A stretch of 64,000 nt of DNA from Pelagicoccus sp. SDUM812003 (lineage in GTDB: Bacteria > Verrucomicrobiota > Verrucomicrobiia > Opitutales > Opitutaceae). The position numbers and the translations under genes are program-made. The notes beneath the pieces were generated by a model that had not been told where the DNA came from, did no database searches, and saw only the letters and a list, made by a program, of their open reading frames with translations. Position 1 is the first letter of the stretch. The number at the start of each line of letters is the position of its first letter. The stretch is from the NCBI RefSeq assembly GCF_031127815.1, contig NZ_JARXHY010000010.1:148710-212709 (forward strand). The letters run 5' to 3'. Shown here piece by piece: positions 8,374 through 17,205 of this stretch.

Positions 8374-9747
8374 TTATGAGATTGTTTCGAATTGCGCATA
8401 TAGATTTGCGATTCCAGCACAATGATCTTCCGGCAGTATTGTTATCTTGTGAAAATCGTATTTTCTATGGATGACTTTGATATCATCGCCTGAGAAGAAA
8501 ACCCACCCGAGCGAGAGAAAGTAATCGCCGGGCATTAGATTTAATTCGATCTTTATGCAAAAGTGGGGACTACTCCCGCGTAATATCGCGGGGGTAGGGG
8601 TATTCGAAAACATTGTGTTGTAAATATATACTTCTTGTCCTGTCTTGGATTTTACAGTTAACCCGAAAACGGAGTCGAGAATGTCTTCATCGCCTCTAGC
8701 AGAGAATTTTAGTTGGAGCGAATCTCTAGGCAGAAATATATTCTTTTCCTCGTTGTTCGCACCGAGGATGGAGATGTTTTCAAGTCTTCCCAGTTTCTTT
8801 CCATACTCAAACTCTTTTAGATCTTGAATCTCTGAACCATTGGTTGAGCGCTTTTTGAAGAGATTTGATAGTATTGTTTCTAGGCGTTCCTCTCTAGACT
8901 TTTTGTTTGCTTGCTTCTCGGCAAAAGGCTCGCTGTTTTCAGATACAGATTCTGTGTCTTCAGATTTAGCTTCTTCAATGCTGACACCACTAGTCAATTT
9001 TGAGTATAAATTGCAAACATCATTTGGGTTACCTTCTACAATTACTTTACCTTGATCTAGAAGGACGGCTCGTTTGCAGTAGTTTTTTATTGCGATCGGA
9101 CTATGCGATACGAGCAGCAGCGTTTTGCCGGACTTCACCAATTTGTCCATTGTTTTGGAACACTTTAGCTGAAACCAGGCGTCGCCTACACTCAGAGCTT
9201 CATCTATGATAAAAATCTCTGCATCAACGTGAACAGCAATAGAAAACGCCAGTCTCATTTGCATGCCGCTAGAATACGTCTTCACGGGTTGGTCAATAAA
9301 TTCAGAGATTTCGGAATACTCTATGATTTTTGGCGTTCGTTCATCAATTTCTTCAGGTGTGAGACCAAGTATTGTGGCATTTATTTTTATGTTCTCTCTT
9401 CCCGTGAACTCCGGATTAAAACCCGAACCTAGTTCAAGTAAGGCGGCAACTTTTCCAGTTACTTTCAATTCACCCTCTGTTTGTTTAAGGGTCCCGGCGA
9501 CAATCTGGAGGAGGGTACTTTTACCAGCTCCGTTTCTTCCGATAATGCCCACGGATTCGCCTTTTTGGACATTTAATGAAACGTTGTCGAGTGCCTTGAA
9601 TGTTCGAAAGTGTTTGTTGGTGTAGTTAGGATTGTAGCGCTTTACTAATGACCAAAATGACGCTCGCAGACGTGCGGATTGGCTTTTCCAGATTCGGTAA
9701 TGCTTGGATAGGTTCGACGCTTTGATTGCTAAAGTCTCAGATGACAT
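8374..9747 (-). CDS. wzt: O-antigen ABC exporter ATPase with C-terminal glycan-recognition domain (Wzt-like)
   Basis: The nucleotide-binding domain has Walker A GRNGAGKST at residues 70–78, the signature YSSGMQMRL at 159–167 and Walker B AEIFIIDEAL at 177–186. After an acidic linker (~245–305), residues ~310–457 form a beta-rich Wzt_C-like domain, which in E. coli O9a-type systems recognises the capped non-reducing end of the polymer. The start overlaps the permease stop by 11 bp. With wzm it moves lipid-linked glycan from cytoplasm to periplasm. The C-terminal domain indicates export depends on a terminal modification, fitting the methyltransferase/kinase pair at 2149–6071. Confidence 0.9.
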   Translation of the reverse strand: MSSETLAIKASNLSKHYRIWKSQSARLRASFWSLVKRYNPNYTNKHFRTFKALDNVSLNVQKGESVGIIGRNGAGKSTLLQIVAGTLKQTEGELKVTGKVAALLELGSGFNPEFTGRENIKINATILGLTPEEIDERTPKIIEYSEISEFIDQPVKTYSSGMQMRLAFSIAVHVDAEIFIIDEALSVGDAWFQLKCSKTMDKLVKSGKTLLLVSHSPIAIKNYCKRAVLLDQGKVIVEGNPNDVCNLYSKLTSGVSIEEAKSEDTESVSENSEPFAEKQANKKSREERLETILSNLFKKRSTNGSEIQDLKEFEYGKKLGRLENISILGANNEEKNIFLPRDSLQLKFSARGDEDILDSVFGLTVKSKTGQEVYIYNTMFSNTPTPAILRGSSPHFCIKIELNLMPGDYFLSLGWVFFSGDDIKVIHRKYDFHKITILPEDHCAGIANLYAQFETIS

Positions 9748-10522
9748 CGGCGAATGATTCCTTTAAGCGATTAAATACGAAAGTACCCAGGAAAAAGACG
9801 GAGATGCTTGTTCCATAGATGTAGTAAATGTTTGCGGGTGTTTCTCCTGTTTGCCAGAGGAGAGTGAATCGAGTCCATTCTATGAAATGAATCAGTGGAT
9901 TGTATTTCAATATTTCCCAAGCTTCGTCGGGGATTAAGTTAGTTCCATAGAAGACGGCACTGGAAAACAATAGTGCCATATTAAGGAAGCCGATAAAGTT
10001 GGATATGTCTTTTATGTATATCGCTAGGGAGGATAGTATCATGCTTATTCCCACTCCTGCGAGAAACATCGGAATTATTATAATGGGCAAATAAAGAAAA
10101 GGAATGGCCGATCTGTCGCAGAAAAATGCTATAAGAATGGCCGAAAATACAAATTTGATAATTGCGTTGTATAGGGCTTGAGTGACGTGAGAGATAGGAA
10201 GGACCTGAAGAGGAAACACGACTTTTTTCACAAAATTGGGATTTGAAGAAACAGCTGTTGGAGAGATCGCCAGAATATCCGAAAAGTAACCAAAAAGAGT
10301 TATTCCAATTAGTATCGCAGCAGCGTGTTGATATGGGGTCTCATTCGTCACTACTTCGAAGGATCCGCCATATATGAAGCCAAAGACATATGAATAGATC
10401 ATAAGCATTAGCAACGGGCTTAGCAAGGTCCAGACCGCTCCCATGTAACTTCCTCTGTACTGAAGCTGTATCTGTCTCTTGGTAAATTGGTATATTAAGT
10501 TACGATGCTTTAAGAAGTTCAT
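9737..10522 (-). CDS. wzm: O-antigen ABC exporter permease (Wzm-like, ABC-2 type)
   Basis: This 261-residue ABC-2 permease has an N-terminal RQIQLQYRGSYMGAVWTLLSPL segment typical of the family and six predicted transmembrane helices. It is encoded just upstream of and overlapping the Wzt-like ATPase, the usual exporter arrangement. It would form the membrane channel through which undecaprenyl-linked polysaccharide is threaded. The ATG at 10520–10522 is divergent from the GT2 gene that follows on the plus strand, so the short spacer should hold both promoters. Confidence 0.9.
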   Translation of the reverse strand: MNFLKHRNLIYQFTKRQIQLQYRGSYMGAVWTLLSPLLMLMIYSYVFGFIYGGSFEVVTNETPYQHAAAILIGITLFGYFSDILAISPTAVSSNPNFVKKVVFPLQVLPISHVTQALYNAIIKFVFSAILIAFFCDRSAIPFLYLPIIIIPMFLAGVGISMILSSLAIYIKDISNFIGFLNMALLFSSAVFYGTNLIPDEAWEILKYNPLIHFIEWTRFTLLWQTGETPANIYYIYGTSISVFFLGTFVFNRLKESFADVI

Positions 10523-10634
10523 TTTGAAAAAGAAAACAGTGAAGCCTGGTTCTCTTGTCTATGTTTGGTTTAATCGTTTCTCCGAAAATTTGCTTTTGTT
10601 GACAGGGAAGGCGAACTATGTGTTTGGATCGCAT

Positions 10635-11897
10635 ATGATCCAGAGAATTTTGAAGACAAGTCCACTCGTTTCCGTGGTTGTTGTGGATCATAATGGGTCT
10701 CATTTTTGGCCGGATCTGATTGACGGACTTGAAACGCAGAGCTTCAAAGACTTCGAAGTAGTCCTTGTCGAAAATGGAGGACGAGTCGAAATCGGCTCGC
10801 AACAGCATAGTTTCAGTATCCGTAGGATAGTGACAGATACGAACATAGGGTTCTCTCAAGGTTGTAACTTGGGCTGGGTGAAGAGTGAGGGAGAATTCGT
10901 GGCTTTTTTGAATAACGATACAACTCTAGGCGAGAGGTGGCTAGAGATGCTCGTGCGGAGGGCTGAGGAATCCAGGGAGAATGCTATCGTGGCTTCGAAG
11001 ATTCTTTTTGATAAAAGGTGCGCATTTTTCGACGTAGCATCGCCCACCTATATCCCGTCGATGGTGGGGAGTGGAGAAGATCGAAGGAGGTTGGGAATAA
11101 GGCTAAACTTGGGAGGCTATTCTTTGCTGCTGCACCTTCAGAAAAATGTTCACTTTCCCGAGCTGGTCTCGGCGAATTACTGGATTTGGACCAAAGAAAA
11201 ATCGGAGATCGCATTGTTCGAGTCGGATGATGGCGCTTATCGGGTTGAGTTTTGGGCGCCAGAACAACACGATGGAAAGTTCGTTTGTTTCGCAACCAAA
11301 TCAGGTAAGCGTACTTTCGTGAAGGCGAAGGGTCGATCGAACGAAGTCGTAGAAATTACAGCTGAGAATTCGGAAAGCGGCTATTTGGTGAATAGTGCTG
11401 GATGCTCGATATCTGAGAACTGGCTCGTTGAGGAGACTGGTCTCTACGAGCTGGACAATGGGCGTTTTGATGAACCAAGGGAGCTTGAAGCAGCGAGTGC
11501 CTGTTCAATACTCGTGAGAAAGTCTTCGTTTAGTGGTGAGTTGCCGTTTGATCCAGCGTTTTTCGCCTACTACGAAGATGTCGATTTTTGCCGGAAAGCG
11601 CGTGCTAGAGGATATCGAATTATCTATGAGCCGAAGAGTGTGGTCTACCACAAGAGATCTGGGACGGCGGGGGTGCAGTCGGCTTTCCAGGTGTTTCATT
11701 CGACGCGGAATCGATTTTGGGTGATCGCCAAGCATGCCCCTTGGAAAGTGGTCCTGAAGTCGATGTGGGGAGAGATGAGAAATCTCGATTGGTACGCTCC
11801 TTGGCTGGATGACGAGTTTTCGCTAAGTCGCTTGAAAAGAGAGACTTGGTTGGGGTTTGCGAAGCGTGTCTGGTGGCGTTTGACGGACGCTGAATAG
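10635..11897 (+). CDS. family 2 glycosyltransferase with internal insert
   Basis: The GT2 domain begins at SPLVSVVVVDHNG and has NND at about residue 93 of the chosen start. It ends with the acceptor-side YYEDVDFCRKARARGYRI motif and an HKRSGTAG segment, as in rhamnosyltransferase-like enzymes. Residues ~125–285, between the two catalytic halves, are an insert rich in predicted beta strands. The large fusion protein at 3159–6071 has a matching insert starting with the same SPT[YF] segment. The frame is open back to a TTG at 10479, inside wzm, so the start is uncertain; ATG 10635 sits just before the conserved domain. It likely extends or decorates the exported glycan. Confidence 0.8.
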   Translation: MIQRILKTSPLVSVVVVDHNGSHFWPDLIDGLETQSFKDFEVVLVENGGRVEIGSQQHSFSIRRIVTDTNIGFSQGCNLGWVKSEGEFVAFLNNDTTLGERWLEMLVRRAEESRENAIVASKILFDKRCAFFDVASPTYIPSMVGSGEDRRRLGIRLNLGGYSLLLHLQKNVHFPELVSANYWIWTKEKSEIALFESDDGAYRVEFWAPEQHDGKFVCFATKSGKRTFVKAKGRSNEVVEITAENSESGYLVNSAGCSISENWLVEETGLYELDNGRFDEPRELEAASACSILVRKSSFSGELPFDPAFFAYYEDVDFCRKARARGYRIIYEPKSVVYHKRSGTAGVQSAFQVFHSTRNRFWVIAKHAPWKVVLKSMWGEMRNLDWYAPWLDDEFSLSRLKRETWLGFAKRVWWRLTDAE

Positions 11898-11911
11898 AGA
11901 ACCGTCTTTCT

Positions 11912-13120
11912 CTAAGTCGTTTTTGCTGTCGGGACGGCGGATGCAACTTGGAGGATGCGGATTTTGAGTTTCTCGGCTTCGGTGGGGAAGTGGAAGGTTT
12001 TTAGGTGGTCTGGGGTGGGGCGGTATTGGTCGGGATCTTGGTGGAGGGCGAGCAGGGCTTGGGCGATTTCCTGGGTGTTTTGGGGGTCGAAAAGCAGGGC
12101 TTGGGGTGGGGCGATTTCGGGAAGGCTGGCGATGGCGCTGCAGGCCAGCGGCTTTTGGAAGTGGCAGGCTTCGAGGATGGGGATGCCGAAGCCTTCGTAG
12201 AGGCTTGGGAATATGACGGCGGCGGAGAGTTCATAGAGGGCGATGAAGGCGGGCAGGTCGCTGTGTCCGAGGAAATGGACATGGCTCTCGATTCCGAGTT
12301 TTTGGGCTAGGACGCGGATCTGGCTTTCTGTTTCCCCGGGGTTGCCTGTGAGGGCGAGGGCGTGGGGCGTCTCCGGGCAGGCTTTTCGGTATGCGGCGTA
12401 GGCTTCGAGCAGGCGAAGGTGGTTTTTGTGGGGCCAGTAGTTGGCAGGGTAGAGGAAGAATCGGTGTGGCAGGTTGCTGAGGCTTGAAGGGAGTGAGCCT
12501 ATCTCAACGTTGTCGAAGCGGTGGTTGAGGGGGAGGTATATGGAGAACAGCCTTTCTTTCGGGATTTCGAAATGGCGATGCAGGCTGTCGATGCAGAACT
12601 GGGAGTTCGTTTGAATGAGGTCGGACTGAGCGATGGCGTTTCGGTAGTCGATGTCACGCTGCTTGGCCACGTGTGGAGGTAGATCGTCAGGACGGTCGCG
12701 GTGGAGGACGTCGACGAGAAGGCTGATCTGCGGGGTTGTTGGCGAGGCCAAGCGCGAGTCGCCGAAGCCCCCATAGAGCGCGTCGATGCCCCATTTTTCC
12801 AGGAAGCCGCCGTCGAGATGGGGCCAGAAGTGGAGTGGAGGGAGAGAGCCGTCGCTCTTGCGGAAGTCGAAGTCGTGGCGGGAGCCGAGCACGTGGATCT
12901 GGTTACATGGATTCGCGGAGAGGAAGCTCAGTTCCGGCACCAGCTCGGACTGGCAGAAGACGTGCAGCTCCAGATCTCTCTGATGGTGTTCCGAGAAATG
13001 GCGCAGGAACGCGAAATGGTGGGGCTTGATGCCGCCGTTGAGTCCACCGGCGGACAGCTTGAGGATATCGTAGGCGAGGCGGACGGGACGGCTGCGTTTT
13101 GATGATGATCCGGGTTTCAT
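11912..13120 (-). CDS. GT4 family glycosyltransferase
   Basis: The ~402-residue protein shows a GT-B layout with FLYPANYWPHKNHLRLLEAY at the domain junction and the GT4 donor-site sequence FPSLYEGFGIPILEA, which includes the E-x7-E pair. It has no membrane segment and would act in the cytoplasm on a lipid-linked acceptor. The ATG at 13118–13120 is preferred over a TTG at 13183 because the extra 21 residues are polar and unconserved-looking. It is convergent with the GT2 gene, 14 bp apart. Its base composition is markedly more GC-rich than the rest of the glycan locus, so it may belong to the chromosomal backbone. Confidence 0.85.
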   Translation of the reverse strand: MKPGSSSKRSRPVRLAYDILKLSAGGLNGGIKPHHFAFLRHFSEHHQRDLELHVFCQSELVPELSFLSANPCNQIHVLGSRHDFDFRKSDGSLPPLHFWPHLDGGFLEKWGIDALYGGFGDSRLASPTTPQISLLVDVLHRDRPDDLPPHVAKQRDIDYRNAIAQSDLIQTNSQFCIDSLHRHFEIPKERLFSIYLPLNHRFDNVEIGSLPSSLSNLPHRFFLYPANYWPHKNHLRLLEAYAAYRKACPETPHALALTGNPGETESQIRVLAQKLGIESHVHFLGHSDLPAFIALYELSAAVIFPSLYEGFGIPILEACHFQKPLACSAIASLPEIAPPQALLFDPQNTQEIAQALLALHQDPDQYRPTPDHLKTFHFPTEAEKLKIRILQVASAVPTAKTT

Positions 13121-13403
13121 GGTTTGGGATACCCGCTTGCCATGTGAGAGCTGCGAAGGGCTTTCAATCTGCAAATCGCTCAAAAATCAACAGATGCGTT
13201 CTGAAACTGGGACTAGGGTCTTCGTCTAGGGGCGAATTTGCGACAATTTAGCTAATTTCACGATTAGAGTTGATAATACGTACGGGCATGGCATGAGCGG
13301 GGCATTGGGTCTGCTTACAGTTTTTTTAAGAATTGAGACCAATAGGCGGATGAAGTCCATCTGTTCGTCCGTTCCGGAATCGTTTTATCCAATTCAGCTC
13401 GTC

Positions 13404-13625
13404 ATGAAGTTTCTCACACTAGTTTTTGCGCTTTTTGCCGTGGCCACCGCGGTGGGAGGGTCTTGGGAACCGGTTTCCGAGACGGTGAAAGCGGGTTCAG
13501 TTTTCGGATCCATTTTTTCGTGGATCGATCAGCTGGCGATCGCCAGTTTGCATGGCACTTATGGGCTGGCGGGAGCTTTGTTTTTCGGAACCGCTGTTTT
13601 CGCTCGTCTCAGGGGGCGCCGCTGA
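13404..13625 (+). CDS. small two-helix membrane or exported protein
   Basis: From the ATG at 13404 the product has 73 residues. It has a signal-peptide-like start (MKFLTLVFALFAVATAVGG), a polar middle, a second hydrophobic helix and a basic end (ARLRGRR). The frame extends upstream to an ATG at 13293, but the extra residues look unlike coding sequence. No family is recognised. No ribosome-binding site is clear, so the gene itself is uncertain. Confidence 0.4.
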   Translation: MKFLTLVFALFAVATAVGGSWEPVSETVKAGSVFGSIFSWIDQLAIASLHGTYGLAGALFFGTAVFARLRGRR

Positions 13626-13807
13626 ATTGAGGGGGGTGAGCGAAGTCGGCTTCCCGATGCTTTGAGCCCGATGGGTTGACTGGCAGTTTGTCGGACGACG
13701 GCTCGGGCGCTGGCGGCTATGACGAGGCGGCTCGGATTCGCTATCGTTTCTAACTTGTACACGAAGGACTTGCGGCCTTTGGTAGGCGATCTCATTTGAG
13801 AGGTGCT

Positions 13808-14452
13808 ATGAAGGACAAGCGAACAGTCGACATGCAGGTGATGCGGGATTGGGTGAAACCCGGTTCGCGCGTGCTGGATCTGGGCTGTGGCCGCGGCGTG
13901 CTGTTGGACTATCTGAAATCCAAGCTCGGGGTGGAAGCGGTGGGAGTCGACCTGGACTCCGACAAGGTCCGGGCCTGCGTGAAGCGTGGCTTGAGCGTGT
14001 ACATGGGCGACATGATGGATTTCATGAGAGCGTTTCCCGACAAGCATTTCGATTATGTGGTGTGTTCGCGCACCTTGCAGGAGCTCAAGCAGCCTGCCAC
14101 GGTGATTCGCGAAGCGTTGCGGGTTTCGGACCAGATGCTGGTGGGATTCGTGAACTTCGCCTACTGGAGAAATCGGGTGAGCATGCTGCTCAAGGGGCAT
14201 CGAATTCGCAACGAGGTGTACCCGACGCGTTGGTGGGACAATCGCCCTAGCAACCCGCTTTCGGTCGGGCAGTTCGATCGGTTTTGCGACGAGCGGGGTG
14301 TCCGGGTGGAGCGAAGGCTCTGCCTAGCGGGAAACTGGCGCACGCCGGTTCGCGTTCTGCCTAACTTGTTTTGTGGCTACGCCTTGTATGCGCTTTCCGA
14401 AGGTCGATTGAAGGCGGCGAAAAGCGAAGCGTCGGGTCAGGCTTCGGCGTAG
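13808..14452 (+). CDS. metW: MetW-like methyltransferase
   Basis: This 214-residue protein has the MetW pattern: RVLDLGCGRGVLLDYL (motif I), GVDLDSDKVRACVKRGLSV, and DYVVCSRTLQELKQPATVIREALRVS. The C-terminal half has RWWDNRPSNPLSVGQFDRFC, also typical. In many Proteobacteria MetW partners MetX in converting homoserine to its acyl ester, and metX lies only ~0.7 kb away on the other strand. A GAGAGG sequence at 13798–13803 precedes the ATG at 13808; an upstream TTG at 13796 also exists. The biochemical role of MetW is not settled. Confidence 0.8.
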   Translation: MKDKRTVDMQVMRDWVKPGSRVLDLGCGRGVLLDYLKSKLGVEAVGVDLDSDKVRACVKRGLSVYMGDMMDFMRAFPDKHFDYVVCSRTLQELKQPATVIREALRVSDQMLVGFVNFAYWRNRVSMLLKGHRIRNEVYPTRWWDNRPSNPLSVGQFDRFCDERGVRVERRLCLAGNWRTPVRVLPNLFCGYALYALSEGRLKAAKSEASGQASA

Positions 14453-14562
14453 GCGATTTGTGAATACCGTTTTAAAATTCCATTTCGGCCGGATTCGGTG
14501 TAGCGGATTTCCGTCATCGGGGTAGAGTTCGCGGCTCAGTGAGTTGTCAGCTTTGCCTAGTT

Positions 14563-15078
14563 ATGATCGATGGAACCGAATTCGCTTTTCTGGATCTGCT
14601 TTCGCGCCGCTTCGAGAGGGCCGGAGCCTCTGACCTGTTGGGGGAGGCCAGGGATCGTTTCGCGAGCGAGAGCAGCGAGGCGGATTTCGATCTCGCTCTT
14701 TGGTCGCTTGCCCAGGCGGTGGGAACGGATACGGAGGAGCTGATGCGCCAGGCGGGCGAGCTATGGTTTGAGGAAAACGCTCGTAGTGGACGGTTTCTCT
14801 CGCGTTGGTCCGAAGAGGTTTTGGGGTATTTCGAGGCCATCGTGGTCGGCGAGAGTGTTTTGTCGGAAGCGCCGGTGCCTGGAATGTCGGAATTCAAGGT
14901 GACGCTTTTAAGTCGGCGTGAGGAGTCGATTCGCTTGCAGTGCGAAGGGGCGCGCCGCTGCTGTTCCTTTCTCGAGGGAATCGCTCGCGGGGTGGGCGGC
15001 GAGATGGGAAAGTCGGTGCGGTACCTGAGGCGTCCCAAGCGGGCTCGGTCAGTGGAGCTTTCGATCAGTTGCTTTTGA
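14563..15078 (+). CDS. divergent H-NOX/HNOB-like domain protein, haem ligand apparently lost
   Basis: The ~171-residue protein matches the length and layout of a stand-alone H-NOX sensor: an MIDGTEFAFLDLLSRRFE start, a helical DLALWSLAQAVGTDTEELMRQAGELWF segment and a C-terminal beta unit with CSFLEGIARGVG. By eye against remembered Thermoanaerobacter H-NOX, the proximal haem histidine aligns with a leucine in SEEVLGYF, and the YxSxR haem-propionate motif aligns with CEGAR, keeping only the arginine. It may therefore be a haem-free or otherwise repurposed sensor. A GTG at 14539 would add eight residues. It lies between metW and metX with no cyclase or kinase partner. Confidence 0.5.
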   Translation: MIDGTEFAFLDLLSRRFERAGASDLLGEARDRFASESSEADFDLALWSLAQAVGTDTEELMRQAGELWFEENARSGRFLSRWSEEVLGYFEAIVVGESVLSEAPVPGMSEFKVTLLSRREESIRLQCEGARRCCSFLEGIARGVGGEMGKSVRYLRRPKRARSVELSISCF

Positions 15079-15191
15079 GAAGGGTGAGGGCGATCGCAGG
15101 ATCGCGGCTACGAGGGTAGGCGATCCGCGGAGACGCGGCTGGGTGGCAGAGGAAATGGCGGGTCGGCGCCCCGCCCTGCGAGGGGCTGCTG

Positions 15192-16484
15192 CTATTCGAG
15201 AAAGTCGCGGGTGAGCTCGAACAGCTCGGGCGAGTCGACGAGGAAGGAGTCGTGGCCGAGGTCGGTGTCGATCTGCACGTAGGAGGCCTCCTTGCCTTGG
15301 CGGAGCATGGCTAGGGCGACGTCGCGGTTCTGGGCGGGCGGGAAGAGCCAGTCAGAGGTGAAGCCGACCAGCAGGGCTCGGCATTTCATGTTGGCGACGG
15401 CGGCGTCGAGCGAGCCGTAGTCGCCGGCGAGGTCGAAGTAGCCGAGGGCTCTGGTGAAGTAGAGATAGGTGTTGGCGTCGAAACGGTTGGTGAAGCTGGC
15501 CCCTTGGTAGCGCAGGTAGCTCTCCACTTCGAATTCGATGTCGAAGCTGTACTTGCTGTCGTAGCCTTCTTGGCGGCGTCGGCCGAACTTGCGATCGAGG
15601 CTCTTATCCGAGAGGTAGGTGATGTGGGCCATCATGCGAGCGATGGCCAGACCGACGGCCGGTCCGCCGTCCGGTTCGTAGTTTCCTTCCTTCCACTCCG
15701 GATCCTGCATGATGGCCTGGCGCCCGACTTCGTCGAAGGCGATGGCCTGGGAGTTTTGCCGCCAGGTGGTGGCCATGGGCAGGATGCGCTGCACGTAGTC
15801 GGGATATTCGATGGCCCACTGCAAGGTCTGCATGCCGCCCATGGAGCCGCCGACGATGGCATGGAGCTGGGTAACGCCCAGGCTGTCCAGCAGCAGCTTC
15901 TGCGTGCGCACCATATCGGTGATGGTGACGAAGGGGAAGGTGAGGTTGTAGGGCTTGCCGGTTTCCGGGTTGATGGATTTGGGCCCGGTGGAGCCTTGGC
16001 AGCCGCCGATGCAGTTGATGCAGATGACGAAGAAGCGCTCGGTGTCGATGGGCTTGCCGGGGCCGATCATGTTGTTCCACCAGCCCGGCTTGCGGTCCTT
16101 GAAGCTGTGCACGCCGGCGCAGTGGTGGTCGCCGGTGAGGGCGTGAGCGATGAGAATGGCGTTGTTCTTGTCCGCGTTGAGCCGTCCGTAGGTCTCGTAG
16201 CGCAGGGTGAACTCGGGGATGGAGCGGCCGCTGATGAATTCGTAGGGATGCGGGTGGTGGAAGTCCACCGGCTCGACGAGTCCGACTTCGCCGGAGTCCT
16301 GGAGCTGGAGATCGTGTTCGGTCGCGTTCACGGAGGGAGACTTTGCGAGTCGCCTGACCGGTGTCGAGGCTGAAGCGGGGGCGAGCAAAGGCTGGTTTGG
16401 GTTGACAGGGAGGGCTTTCCAGATGGCATTTGAGTGTCGTCCGCCGCCGGGACGCTCTCTGGCGCTTTGGTGGCGAAACCGCAT
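15192..16484 (-). CDS. metX: homoserine O-acyltransferase
   Basis: The alpha/beta-hydrolase-fold enzyme carries the nucleophile elbow GGSMGGMQ, the aspartate in GFTSDWLFPP and the histidine in DLGHDSFLVD. With the AHALTGDHH and GGCQGSTGP segments this is diagnostic for MetX. It acylates homoserine in methionine synthesis; acetyl versus succinyl donor cannot be decided by eye. The frame gives 430 residues, but the first ~50 are low-complexity, and the family is usually ~350–400 long. A GTG at 16331 (giving 379 residues) is a plausible true start. The metW-like gene at 13808 is nearby on the opposite strand. Confidence 0.93.
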   Translation of the reverse strand: MRFRHQSARERPGGGRHSNAIWKALPVNPNQPLLAPASASTPVRRLAKSPSVNATEHDLQLQDSGEVGLVEPVDFHHPHPYEFISGRSIPEFTLRYETYGRLNADKNNAILIAHALTGDHHCAGVHSFKDRKPGWWNNMIGPGKPIDTERFFVICINCIGGCQGSTGPKSINPETGKPYNLTFPFVTITDMVRTQKLLLDSLGVTQLHAIVGGSMGGMQTLQWAIEYPDYVQRILPMATTWRQNSQAIAFDEVGRQAIMQDPEWKEGNYEPDGGPAVGLAIARMMAHITYLSDKSLDRKFGRRRQEGYDSKYSFDIEFEVESYLRYQGASFTNRFDANTYLYFTRALGYFDLAGDYGSLDAAVANMKCRALLVGFTSDWLFPPAQNRDVALAMLRQGKEASYVQIDTDLGHDSFLVDSPELFELTRDFLE

Positions 16485-16636
16485 TCCCCCATCGACCGTC
16501 AGGTCTATGACTCGCTCAAAGCGCGGGCTGGCACGCTCGTTTTTCGATAGTTGAATCCGAACGAACGGCGACGCGCGAACCTGTTCAATGAGAAGCGCTC
16601 TCGGAAAACCGAGCTGCTCTGCTCGTTTTCGCTGAA

Positions 16637-17188
16637 ATGAAGATCATATTGCTAATCACCTGCTTGCTTTGCCTGGCGAGCGCCTCCTTCGGCAAACCGA
16701 AGCGGGAGGCGCCGACCATCGAGCTGAATCCTGCGGACACTCTCTACATCCAGGTGATCGACAGCGTTCGCATGGGCAATATCGGCCGCAACGATCGCTT
16801 TCGTCGGATTCGCAATACGCTGGAGGAGGTTTTCGAGGAGGCGGATTTTCCCATGCAGTACAAGATCATGCGTTTCAGCGGAAACCGTTTGCCGCCGGAT
16901 CAGCCGAGCTTGCACATGACGATCATGAAGTGGGGCGACTACGGGCTGAGCCAGATCGAGGTGCAGTTCAGCGCCAGTCTGCGCCGGGAGTACGATCGGA
17001 ACAAGCTGGGCATGTTCTATCATCGGGGAGGGTCGAGTTTGATGGCTGACGAGCGGGTGTACAAGGACGTGTTGCGCAAGGCGTTGGAGGAAATGGTGTT
17101 CGAGCTAGGGCAACGTTTGGCGGCCGCACTCGATGATGAAGCCGAGGTGGTGGACGCGGAGGCCGACCAGGCTGTCGGACAGCAGTAG
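16637..17188 (+). CDS. exported protein of unknown function
   Basis: The 183-residue product starts with a clear signal peptide (MKIILLITCLLCLASASFG) and a processed N-terminus rich in charged residues. The mature part has mixed alpha/beta character. It contains the phrases LYIQVIDSVRMGNIG and LHMTIMKWGDYGLSQIEVQFSASL and ends in an acidic tail. No family was recognised. It precedes the ECF sigma factor gene by 17 bp on the same strand, so it may be co-transcribed with it. Confidence 0.6.
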   Translation: MKIILLITCLLCLASASFGKPKREAPTIELNPADTLYIQVIDSVRMGNIGRNDRFRRIRNTLEEVFEEADFPMQYKIMRFSGNRLPPDQPSLHMTIMKWGDYGLSQIEVQFSASLRREYDRNKLGMFYHRGGSSLMADERVYKDVLRKALEEMVFELGQRLAAALDDEAEVVDAEADQAVGQQ

Positions 17189-17205
17189 GAAGCCCGTTTC
17201 GCTGA

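Noticed and set aside
15504..16373. Long open frame (289 codons) antisense to metX
   Set aside because: It is a mirror of metX codon bias in GC-rich DNA; its translation is low-complexity (Gly/Ala/Val/Asp) with no domain.
16528..16546. TGGCACG followed by TTTTT, resembling a sigma-54 promoter
   Set aside because: The -12 GC element is missing and the spacing does not fit well, so it was not annotated.
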